From assembly GCA_002794785.1 (NCBI GenBank), contig NBBA01000028.1:57194-121193 (forward strand): 64,000 nt of DNA, given 5' to 3'. The stretch's first letter is position 1. Every line of letters begins with the position of its first letter. A program made the position numbers and the translations under genes. Shown here piece by piece: positions 56,509 to 64,000 of the stretch. The notes beneath the pieces were generated by a model. It was not told where the DNA came from. It worked only from the letters and a program-made list of their open reading frames with translations, and ran no database searches. The stretch is from Coniferiporia sulphurascens. Taxonomy: Eukaryota; Basidiomycota; Agaricomycetes; Hymenochaetales; Hymenochaetaceae.

Positions 56509-56836
56509 CTGCCCTTCGGATTCCACACCGGTTTCTTCTATGGCAATCACAGCCACTCCTTTCCACTTCTAAGGGACTCGCTTTTCCTGACCTCGTTTTA
56601 ACTGGCTTGGGTTCTCTGTAGTTGCGATATGTATTCCTCCCTCTTCCCCTCCCCTATTTACCCCTAATAGGGTGCGTAAGTACACTAGGCCTCCTTGGAG
56701 GCACGTGCCCCGCCCAGTTTCACTTGATGAGCGATGACGGGTGCCTCAGTAGTTAGATAGTGTACAGGCAGCCCCTCCGGGGCTGCAGGTGTATTGCATA
56801 ACACAGTAGGAATAATAAATTTAAAAAAAAAAAAAA
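56509..56836 (+). repeat. Structured B-type 3' tail
   Basis: The sequence differs from the A-type tail but has the same plan: a GATATGTATTCC box, a hairpin GGCCTCC/GGAGGC, a second perfect hairpin GCAGCCCC-TCC-GGGGCTGC at about 56768-56786, then AGTAGGAATAATAAATTT and poly(A). Related B tails lie at 2727, 41694 and 60427 on the minus strand. Preserved pairing with changed bases supports a functional RNA structure. Confidence 0.8.
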
Positions 56837-56851
56837 CTCCACCTGATTCAC

Positions 56852-58028
56852 ACATGGGCACCGGTCCCAGGTGCCCACCTCCTCCACCAATGGAAGGCAG
56901 GGGTCCAGACTCTCTTGGACTCATACCCGGATCTTTCCATCTATTTTGTATGGTGCCCGGGTCACTCCGACATCCCCGGGAATGAATGGGCAGACCACGA
57001 AGCAAAGTTCACAACAAACCTACCCCCATCATCCCTCGCACCCTCCACCTCCACACTAAAAGAGGCTGCCGTCAATACACTCATGGAATGCTGGTCCCTT
57101 GCACTCGCCTGCCCACTGGCCTCAACAGCTGACAAGTACTTAGCTGTCAACAGTATCCCCTCTTGCCGTCCCCAAAAGCTCATCATGCAGTCGGTGGACC
57201 ACCCTCGCCAGGAGCTCTCCACAGTCATCCAGGTTCTCTGTCGTGCCGGTCCCTACAGGGGCTACTGGCTGAGCTTAGACTCAGCCTACCGGCATCGACA
57301 CAGCCTGATCTCACACTGCAGATGGCACAACCACCCACCTTGGCCAGCCCAGTTGACCGCCCATGTTCTGGGCGGATGCCGCACATTCTGACCATGGATC
57401 CACAGGGTCTGGCCCCCCCGCGACCCACTTCTGACCCACCACACCGAGTGGGCTGATGAAAACCGCCTCCCAGTTCTGTGCCACTGGCTTAAGCTGATGG
57501 GGCACCTTAACCGCCTCTCTGACCATACCTCTGCCACCATCTGCCTGGCTTTCACAGTGATGGAATTAGAGGGACACCCGACCAATGAAGATATGGACTT
57601 GGACCTCCTCTGGGATTACATGAGTCATATGCTTGGACCCCATACCCAGGACCCGGACCCAGCTCTCTTGGAGCTTTCAGGTGCGCTCCCTACCTTTTCC
57701 TCTGCCTAGTGCCTGCCCTTCGGACTCCCCTCACATGTCCCAGCCGGCGCTCTTGCCCTCCCTTTCCTATTCTAAACTACCTCCTTTGCCTGCCTTCGTC
57801 CATTCGGTATAGTCATAGCAATATGTATTCCTCCCTCCCTCAGTCTTTTTACTAATAGGGGCCCTCCACACCTTGGCACCCTTTGGGGAGCAGGGCCCCC
57901 GCCCAGTTTCATGCATTGTGCGATGACGGGCGCCTCTGTTGTTATGTAGTTAGGGCCCCCCTTTGGGGGGGCAGCTTGTAATTATGTAATACTGCAGGAA
58001 TAATAATAAAAAAATAAAATAAAAAAAA
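56852..58028 (+). pseudogene. LINE G ORF2, RNase H end, C-terminal extension and tail
   Basis: LINE G continues with WCPGHSDIPGNEWADHEAKF and, after HNHPPWPAQLTAHVLGGCRTF, a TGA replaces TGG near 57390. The reading goes on to GHLNRLSDHTSATICLAF and LELSGALPTFSSA, with stop at 57707-57709. The A-type tail follows (57710-58028), ending in an AATAAAATAAAAAAAA run before the TSD at 58029-58042. Confidence 0.85.
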
Positions 58029-58042
58029 GTAAGCACTCCGTC

Positions 58043-60199
58043 TTGGCAGCTTCGATATTGAGACCGATGGTGCTGAAGTGGGCATTAAGTTGATGGTAGG
58101 TGTTGGACAGTTGCTGGCAGTTGGATTCCACGCTGGGTCCGACGCAGACAAGGAGGTGGTCGTCTACATATGCGAAGGTGGTGGTGCCGGTTTGGTGAAA
58201 TTTCCAGAGGACCACACCCACAAATATGGTCGAGAGGATCGGGGATACTGGGGACCCTTGAGGAGTGCCAAGGTCTGGTTTTTGGGCAGTTGGGAGGGTG
58301 GTGCCGTCGAAGGTGATGGTGACCTGCCGGTCTGTCATGAAGGACAGGCACCAGTCTGCCATGTTGGGCAGGCACTGGAGGTCCAAAAGTTGCTGGTGGA
58401 GGAGTTGTGGGTGTACTGAATCAAAGAAACCCTGTATGTCGACCACTAGGACCGAACATACATGGCCCTCGGCATGGGCGCATTCCGCAATCTGTAAGAG
58501 GTGCTGGGTGGTGTTGTAGACGGAATGTCCTTGATGCCCCCTGTATTGGTTAGGTGGCAGCCAGTCTCTTGTGTTAGCAAGGAACTGGAGCCAGTTAGCA
58601 ATAATTTTTTCCAGGAGTTTCCCTAAGGTCTCCTTGAGGGTAATGGGCTGGTATGAACATGGTGAAAAGGGGTCCTTCTTGTTTGGCTTCCGGAGCATCA
58701 CCACTTTTGCGGCCTGCCAGCACTTGGGGTGGTGCCCCATGCACAGACAGTTGTTGAAAAGGGTGAGGATCTCATCGGGGTAGGTGTCTACCACCCATTT
58801 AAGTGGGCAATAGCTGATCCCCAAGAGGCCCGGAGCAGACAAGTTGGAGGTGTCGGACAGTGCCCCCATAAGCTCCATGAGGAGTATGGGTGGGGCAGCA
58901 GGTTGGGGGGGAGGCGGCAGTGTGTTGGCCGCTGGTTGGGGTGGAGGGGGCATAAAGAAAGTGGTGCGGAAAAGCTCACCTTTCTCAGTGTCCGATTGGG
59001 TGAAGGTGCCATCACACTTCTTGAGTGAGGGGATTGGAGTAGGTCGGTTGCCCAGGCCACGCTTGGCCCAGCTCCAGATATTGGAGGCATCTGCTTGGTC
59101 GGCCTGTTCAATGTAAAAATGCTGTTTGGCCGCCCATACGCTGTGTTTGAATGTGTGGTGGGCTGCTGATCGCTGAAGGGGGGTGGTGGCCATTGAGATC
59201 ACCTGGAGGAGCGACTTGCATGTTGGGGTCCACCAGGGGACTTCGGACTTGGACGGCTTTGCGAGCCTGGTGAAAGGAGTGAGGGCAGCAATCATAGAGT
59301 CGACCACTGCCTGTGCTTTCTCATTGAGGGCAAGGGTGTTGTCCACTGGGAGTAAAAAGGCGGTTTCGAGTAATGGAAAGGCGATCTCAGACCATTCTTC
59401 CCTGTCTGCAGGGAGTAACTGGCGGGTTTTAATGACTGGGGGTGGGGGCCAAAAAGGCAGGGACCAGCATAACATGGCATGGTCGGACAGTGGGGATGTG
59501 GTTGAGGAGCCCAAGTTGATTATTGTGTCGGGGTTGATCACAGGGGGGACCAGATCATGTCAATTGGGCACTGCCGACGATTGTTGACAGGCTGTGAGTC
59601 AGAGTCCAGGAGGTGAGCTGGCATGAGGCCATGCTCCCAGAAGAAGTTGTTGAGGGGTTGGGCCCTCAAGTCCTCCTGCCATGAGGCAAGGAGTTCGGAC
59701 CACAAATGGTGGCGACAGTTGAAGTCGCTGGCCACAAGTAGAGTGGAGGCCAGTGCTGGTGGGATTGTAAAGAGGAATGACTCACTGGGGTAGAGGGGGG
59801 TGGCGGTGGTGCGGTCCGGTGTGTGCACACCATAGTAATTGCACAGGCGGATCATCAGGTGTGAGCAGATTTTGATGGTGAGGATGTCAGTGCCTGAGGA
59901 GGCGGCTCCAAGGATGGATCATTGAGTAGAGGGGATGGCTTGGGATACATATGTGATGACCTTGGCCGGGTGGCTGGGGGGAGAACGGCTGTGTACCCTG
60001 GGAGGGATGGTACATTGAGCACCAGCGTGCTGGTGGGGTCGGTGAGGGAGGGTTGGAGACCAATTTGGTACCATGGTGGTTCCTGGATTAAAATGATGGT
60101 GGGTGGGGATGGGTCAGTGGTAAGGATCAGAATAAGGGAATGGACTGCGGCTAGGGAGCAGGCAGCATTCCACTGGAGAATAGAGATGTCTCTATTCAT
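58043..60199 (-). pseudogene. LINE A' ORF2, endonuclease and RT
   Basis: ORF2 starts at ATG 60199 (MNRDISILQWNAAC, LIQEPPWYQIG). Frame changes occur near 59860 and 59540. The stretch 59855-59538 carries VASDFNCRHHLWS, and 59541-58043 (open for about 500 codons) runs from LSDHAMLCWSLP through the linker to the RT with VVDIQGFFDSVHPQLLH, LGTPQGSPVSPILSTIF and FAYVDDHLLVCVG. It breaks at 58043 in GLNIEAAKTEC, where LINE G is inserted, and continues at 25479. Confidence 0.87.
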
Positions 60200-60426
60200 G
60201 AGTCCTCCATTGTTTCGTCTTCAGGTCCTTCGATGGTGGCCTCGATCTGGCGGTATCGCCATTTCTTGGGCACTGAGGGTAGGTGGTGGGGTGGTTGCCC
60301 TTGCAGTTTGTGCAGTAGCGAGTGTGAGGGCAGTGGTCGCCCTCTAAGGCTTCGGTGGTGCAGTGTGTGCATGACTTATGGTGGTTGTGGGAGAGGTGAC
60401 CTCCTCCACATTCGGCACAACAGGGC
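60196..60426 (-). pseudogene. LINE A' gag C-terminal knuckles
   Basis: On the minus strand this encodes a Cys/His region (CCAECGGGHLSHNHHKSCTH, CPHTRYCTNCKGNHPTTY) and a basic end, with the stop at 60198-60196 overlapping the ORF2 ATG. A one-base loss near 60272 shifts frame within the CPKKW block. It is interrupted at 60426 by the poly(T) of a B-type LINE. Confidence 0.8.
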
Positions 60427-60794
60427 TTTTTTTTTTTTTTTTTAAATTTATTATTCCTACTGAGCTACACAATACACCTGCAGCCCCATAGGGGCCGCCT
60501 GTAAACTACCTAACTACTGAGGCGCCCATCATCGCTCATCGAGTGAAACTGGGCAGGGTGCATGCCTCCCAGGGGAGGCCTAGTGTACTTATGCACCCTA
60601 TTAAGGTAAGAGAAAAGGGGGGGAGGAAGAGGGAGGCATACATATTGTGACTACTAGCAACCAAACCAAGTTAAAATGAGATCGGGAAAGAAGAGTCCCT
60701 TAGAAGTGGAATGGAGTGGCTGCGAGTGCCATAGAAGAAACTGATAGGGGTCCAAAAGGCAGTCAAGAGTCAGAGGGAAATGGTGGGAGTGTAC
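60427..60794 (-). mobile_element. B-type LINE 3' tail (minus strand)
   Basis: A run of 17 T is followed, on the minus strand, by the B-type tail with its two hairpins and GATATGTA-like box, up to the last bases of the coding end near 60794. There it joins plus-strand LINE B sequence (60795 onward). Only the tail is present in this orientation. See the twin-priming finding. Confidence 0.8.
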
Positions 60795-60857
60795 TGGGGC
60801 ACACCAGTATGGTACCATGGATGTCGACAAAAAACCCTAGTCAACTGACTACAGGCC
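60795..60857 (+). mobile_element. LINE B RT fragment in plus orientation, first piece
   Basis: These 63 bases match the LINE B RT thumb at 54957-55018 (HQYGTMD / VWYHG region). The fragment is split by the 60858-63059 element and continues at 63060-63404. Confidence 0.75.
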
Positions 60858-61059
60858 ATCCTTCTTGTCCTCTTACCACCACCATCTCGGTTTCGTGACT
60901 GGGGTCAGCTGGGGGGAAGTCGCAGCTACCCGACCTTGTCTGGACTCACTGGGACTGGGCATCATATGAGAGAAGGTTTCCGACTCACCCTGGTGCGCCG
61001 GGGTTGGTTGTCGGTCGCCATAACGTGGCGGGGAACAGGCGCAGAGCTCACCGGCGGTC

Positions 61060-62122
61060 TTGGCAACCTGTCGAAAACGTTGCTTCTGGTCGGATTCTTG
61101 GTGAGTGTACAATCCTTCTGGCGTCTGCACTGTCCTCTCGGGGTGGCGTGCTCGTTGGGCTCGCATTGTATGTGGGCTCAGTGGGGGGGACACGACGTTA
61201 ACATCCTCACAGGGGGGGGGGAAACCCCCTGCCTCACAGTGGGCAACTTCAGTTGGGTGATCTTGGTTCGGGGCAACTCGGATCACGCCTTCAGGTGCTG
61301 AGCAATGCCCTCCTGGGTACCTCAGGGCCCGCGTTGTCCCTGGCATGACAAATCAAAAACTGCCCCCCCAAATTCCTGAAAGGTCTCTGATGACGGCACC
61401 TCATGCTAAAAGGAGATAGGGGGCTCATAACACATGGCATGGCAGTAAGAACCACCTGATGCTGAAAGGCGACAGGGCACCATGGGCCTCTTGGGTGGGT
61501 TGGACCCCCTTGAGGTGGTTAGTATCCCCTACTCCCTGGGACGGCTTTGCCACCGGGGTCGGGTATGCGAGACGGAGATCCTGGTACGATCGCGGATCCA
61601 GAAGCAGGGCTGGGGGTTGACTGGGTGCTTGTCCCATGACCTTGGTGCCTGAGTATTCCGGCTGTAATGGCTGTTTCTGAAGCGTGTGCCAGGGCACGGG
61701 AAAGGGCCTGCATGGAGTGTGTGTTGGCATTCCGGCGCACTGAAGTGTAGTGTCTCGGGCCGTAGCACTGTGGGACAGTCCCCCATAGTGGCTCCAGAGG
61801 ACTAAATCCTCCATCGGTTCATGTGGGGGTAATTCCCACTATGGGCTTAAGTTGATTCCCAGAAGCGCAACGGTACTCTACAGGACCTCTATGGTCGGGG
61901 AGGGAATGTGTAGGGTAGGGGGGTTGTTCCAGATGGGTGGGGTAGTGCCTACAGCGCCACAACCCCCACTCGGGATGGCCTCCTGGCACGGCACGCCTTA
62001 CCCTAGTGCTCCAATATAGTGCCCATATGTCATAGAGGACAGCGGGAGCAGTTCTGGTCGGCTGCATATCCCGAGGAAGGTACACGTGTTGTCTGAGTCC
62101 CGCAAGGGCGCTCTTAATTCTG
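61060..62122. other. Unassigned GC-rich stretch inside the chimeric element
   Basis: No other part of the window resembles this stretch. Short open frames exist on both strands (for example 60936-61301 plus, 61346-60873 minus, 61814-61425 minus, 62145-61819 minus) but none shows a motif I recognise. A 10-bp perfect inverted repeat CCCATAGTGG (61782-61791) and CCACTATGGG (61836-61845) could form a hairpin. It may be the long leader of the B family, the remnant of another element, or captured DNA. Confidence 0.5.
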
Positions 62123-62730
62123 GTTAGCCTGCCCCCTTGCCTCAACTGCCAACAAATACCTAGCGGTACACAGCCTCCCTTCTCGCCGACCCAGGAAGCT
62201 ACTCATGCACTCGGTCGACCACCCACGAAGTGAGCTATCTGCAGTTGCACAAGTCCTCTGTCGAGCCGGTCCCTACGGGGGTTACTGGTTGAGCTTTGAC
62301 TCAGCCTATTGGTGTCGACATGGCTTGATCTCACACTGCAGGTGGCACAACCACCCCCCATGGCCTGTGCAGTTGACTGCCCACATCCTAGGTGGCTGTA
62401 GCACCTTCCAACCTTGGATATGATATGTATGGCCACCTCGGGACCCTCTCCCAACCCACCACTCCGAGTGGGCAGACGAAAACCACCTCCCGGTTTCTGC
62501 GCTGCTGGCTAAGGCTAATGGGGCATCTCAACCGCCTCTCTGAACGTGCCATGGGCGCCATCCAGCTCTCTTTTGCCACGATGGACCTTGATGGGCACCC
62601 CACTGACGAGGATATGGACTTGGACCTCCTATGGGATTACATGTGTCGTATGCTCGGACCCTGAACCCAGGACTCGGACCCAGCCCTTTTGGAGCTATCA
62701 GGTATGCTCCCCCCCTTTCCACTCGAGTAA
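62123..62730 (+). pseudogene. RNase H-distal C-terminus in the chimeric element
   Basis: This is plus-strand coding remnant from the end of ORF2: LACPLASTANKYLAVHSLP-like sequence, MHSVDHPRSELSAVAQVLC, GGYWLSFDSAYWCRHGLI, then frame damage around 62420 and 62500 and DEDMDLDLLWDYMCRMLGP. That is followed by TGA at the position of CGA in LINE C. It ends before the tail at 62730. A nearly identical inverted copy is at 63730-64000. Confidence 0.78.
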
Positions 62731-63059
62731 AAATGCCTGCCTTTCAGATTCCCACATGATACGTCTTGGCCAGTGCTCTTGCCCTCCCTTCTCACTTCTA
62801 AGCTTCTTACTTTAACCTGCTGTCACACGTTTGGTTTGTTTTTGTAGCGATATGTATCCCTCCTCTTGTTTTCTTTTCTCACCAAATAGGGGCTCTTCAC
62901 ACACCAGCACCTTAGGGAGCAGGGCCCCTGCCCAGTTTTGTGTGATGCGCAATGATGGGCGCCTCTGTTGTTATGTAGTTAGGGCCCCCCCCCTTCGGGG
63001 GGGGGCAGCTTGTAATTATGTAATACTGCAGGAATAATAATTTTAAAAAAAAAAAAAAA

Positions 63060-63404
63060 CCGACTACAGGCTGTGCAGAATACTGCTTGCCATTGGATAT
63101 TGGGCATCTACAAGGGTGCATCTCCTCACTCTAACAAATTTTTCTTTGTTCCACTCCTCCTTTCTTCGCTTATTTCAAATACTTAAAGACCACACACGCC
63201 TTGCGCCTCTGCGCACCCCCACCACGTAGGGCAGAAAAAAGTTCAATCCTAATGCTAAAAACCCCTTTTTCCCTTTCGTTGCAGGTCTGTGTCCCCAAGT
63301 CCAATGAATCCCAGCATACACGCACCCCCCCTGGACGGACCCCCTTGCCTTCAGTAAAAGGGTGCATCGTCTTCTCAGTCCCAAGGCAGCCTGTCTCTGC
63401 GAAC
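63060..63404 (+). pseudogene. LINE B RT thumb to RNase H linker, second piece
   Basis: This continues 60795-60857 after the chimeric element with LQAVQNTACHWILGIYKG-like sequence, then the linker and the KGCIVFSVPRQPVSAN block that precedes RNase H. Several single-base losses break the frame. It stops at 63404, where another LINE tail is inserted on the minus strand. Confidence 0.75.
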
Positions 63405-64000
63405 TTTTATTTTTATTTTTAATTATTATTCCTGCAGTATTACATAATTACAAGCTGCCCCCCCCGAAGGGGGGGGCCCTAACTACATAACAACAGAGGC
63501 GCCCATCATTGCGCATCACACAAAACTGGGCAGGGGCCCTGCTCCCTAAGGTGCTGGTGTGTGAAGAGCCCCTATTTGGTGAGAAAAGAAAACAAGAGGG
63601 AGGGATACATATCGCTACAAACAAACCAAACGTGTGACAGCAGGTTAAAGTAAGAAGCTTAGAAGTGAGAAGGGAGGGCAAGAGCACTGGCCAAGACGTA
63701 TCATGTGGGAATCTGAAAGGCAGGCATTTTTACTCGAGTGGAAAGGGGGGGAGCATACCTGATAGCTCCAAAAGGGCTGGGTCCGAGTCCTGGGTTCAGG
63801 GTCCGAGCATACGACACATGTAATCCCATAGGAGGTCCAAGTCCATATCCTCGTCAGTGGGGTGCCCATCAAGGTCCATCGTGGCAAAAGAGAGCTGGAT
63901 GGCGCCCACGGCACGTTCAGAGAGGCGGTTGAGATGCCCCATTAGCCTTAGCCAGCAGCGCAGAACCGGGAGGTGGTTTTCGTCTGCCCACTCGGAGTGG
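63405..64000 (-). mobile_element. A-type LINE 3' end (minus, runs off window)
   Basis: The poly(T)-like start (TTTTATTTTTATTTTT) is followed by an A-type tail (63421-63730) and the C-terminal extension of ORF2 up to the window end. It is almost identical to 62460-63050 in inverted orientation, with small differences (one T indel near 62495, C-run and G-run lengths, and the poly(A) composition). It carries the same TGA in the MLGP block. The upstream end and TSD lie beyond the window. Confidence 0.85.

Larger units (their letters stand above)
49580..56836 (+). repeat. Right arm of the 7.26-kb inverted repeat
   Basis: This arm is the original. Its elements have proper context here: C2 is in frame with its gag at 48958, and LINE B has TSDs on both sides. 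It contains LINE C2 from 44 bases into ORF2 (to 53862), LINE G 53863-54688 and LINE B 54689-56836. Its outer end is the last A of the LINE B poly(A), after which LINE G resumes. Confidence 0.92.
54689..56836 (+). mobile_element. 5'-truncated LINE B (2.15 kb) with TSD
   Basis: The 15-bp TSD CTCCACCTGATTCAC is at 54674-54688 and 56837-56851. The insert starts within the RT thumb and ends with a distinct B-type tail and 14 A residues. The coding part is clearly diverged from the A and C families, for example NPNANTPFSLSLQVHIPQVQ against the A/C version. It lies in the same orientation as LINE G. Confidence 0.92.
25480..58028 (+). mobile_element. LINE G (plus), interrupted by H, solo LTR, LINE pieces and the inverted repeat
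   Basis: The 5' end ACCTTCTTGACCAG is at about 25480 and poly(A) ends at 58028. The TSD GTAAGCACTCCGTC is at 25466-25479 and 58029-58042, so one insertion event spans more than 32 kb of present sequence. Its own pieces are 25480-27293, 39163-39723, 40288-40814, 41539-41693, 53863-54688 and 56852-58028. About 1.4 kb (RT palm) is missing between 41693 and 53863. It was lost where the inverted repeat formed. With that added the length is about 6.4 kb. Confidence 0.85.
3784..60426 (-). mobile_element. LINE A' (minus), split into three pieces by nested elements
   Basis: The 3' poly(T) end lies at 3784. The coding pieces are 3784-5683 (tail, RNase H, end of RT), 25226-25479 (RT) and 58043-60426 (RT, endonuclease, end of gag). 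The first gap is LINE C with a 14-bp TSD GGCAGTGTACAGTC at 5670-5683 and 25212-25225. The second gap is LINE G with a 14-bp TSD GTAAGCACTCCGTC at 25466-25479 and 58029-58042. Protein sequence runs on across both gaps. At 60427 another B-family LINE interrupts its gag, and the rest lies beyond the window. Confidence 0.85.
60858..63059 (+). mobile_element. Chimeric LINE-like element (2.2 kb) with TSD
   Basis: It begins with the 5'-terminal box ATCCTTCTTGTCCTCTTACC and ends with an A-type tail and poly(A) at 63059. The imperfect 12-bp TSD is CTGACTACAGGC (60845-60856) and CCGACTACAGGC (63060-63071), differing by one C/T at a CpG. The first 190 bases match the leader of 2727-3269, and the last 940 bases are an A/C-type RNase H end and tail. 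About 1.06 kb in between matches nothing else here. Gag, endonuclease and RT are absent, so it can only move with help from another element. Confidence 0.8.

Noticed and set aside
41694..56836. The inverted repeat as a DNA transposon with very long terminal inverted repeats
   Set aside because: The arms consist of LINE pieces cut mid-gene, the outer ends have no target duplication (41680-41693 and 56837-56851 differ) and the spacer holds only LINE gag, not a transposase.
60936..61301. A 121-codon frame in the unexplained segment as a new gene
   Set aside because: It starts inside the LINE leader, has no recognisable motif and frames of similar length exist on the other strand. Support is too weak to call a gene.
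1..64000. CRISPR array, tRNA or rRNA genes
   Set aside because: No short regularly spaced repeats, no cloverleaf candidates and no rRNA-like segments were seen. The GGTTATGAGCC match to initiator tRNA is a primer site only.

Overview
The window looks like a retrotransposon graveyard from a fungal nucleus, most likely a basidiomycete (Agaricomycete-like). The reasons are GC-rich Tad1-type LINEs (gag with zinc knuckles, then APE endonuclease, reverse transcriptase and RNase H) and AT-rich Ty1/copia elements. I see no host gene, rRNA, tRNA or CRISPR array. The species cannot be read from the sequence. Almost every base belongs to a transposable element, and nearly every element is broken by another.

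Target-site duplications (TSDs) let most of the nesting be rebuilt. LINE names here are mine. At the left, minus-strand LINE E (1-2726) and a small internally deleted LINE (2727-3269) lie in the 3' part of LINE Z (3270-3783). LINE A' (minus) begins with its poly(T) end at 3784 and is split into three pieces: 3784-5683, 25226-25479 and 58043-60426. Its first gap holds full-length LINE C (minus, 5684-25211), which itself carries a solo LTR (7934-8494), copia element 1 (9118-14548), a 5'-truncated LINE (15964-16667) and full-length LINE F (plus, 17146-23508). Its second gap holds LINE G (plus, 25480-58028). G carries full-length LINE H (minus, 27294-39147, itself split by copia element 2 at 29022-34453), a second solo LTR (39724-40282), a truncated LINE (40815-41524), LINE C2 and LINE B. 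Subtracting the nested insertions gives about 6.4 kb for C, F and H alike, which supports the reconstruction.

The largest structural feature is a nearly perfect inverted repeat. Arms of about 7.26 kb (41694-48953 and 49580-56836) flank a 626-base single-copy spacer. The left arm is an inverted copy of the right arm. It replaced about 1.4 kb of LINE G and the 5' part of LINE C2. Either it is a very recent inverted duplication or it is an assembly artefact.

The right end (60427-64000) holds B-family LINE pieces, including a possible twin-priming inversion, and a 2.2 kb TSD-flanked element (60858-63059). The middle of that element, about 1.06 kb, resembles nothing else in the window.

The LINE families share a 5'-terminal box, an ATGA overlap between ORF1 and ORF2, and a 3' tail with hairpins before poly(A). 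Most in-frame stops that can be checked against a sister copy are CGA to TGA changes. This points to cytosine-methylation decay or a RIP-like process. No element in the window looks able to transpose by itself, although C2 keeps a 644-codon open RT frame and H keeps long open gag and endonuclease frames.
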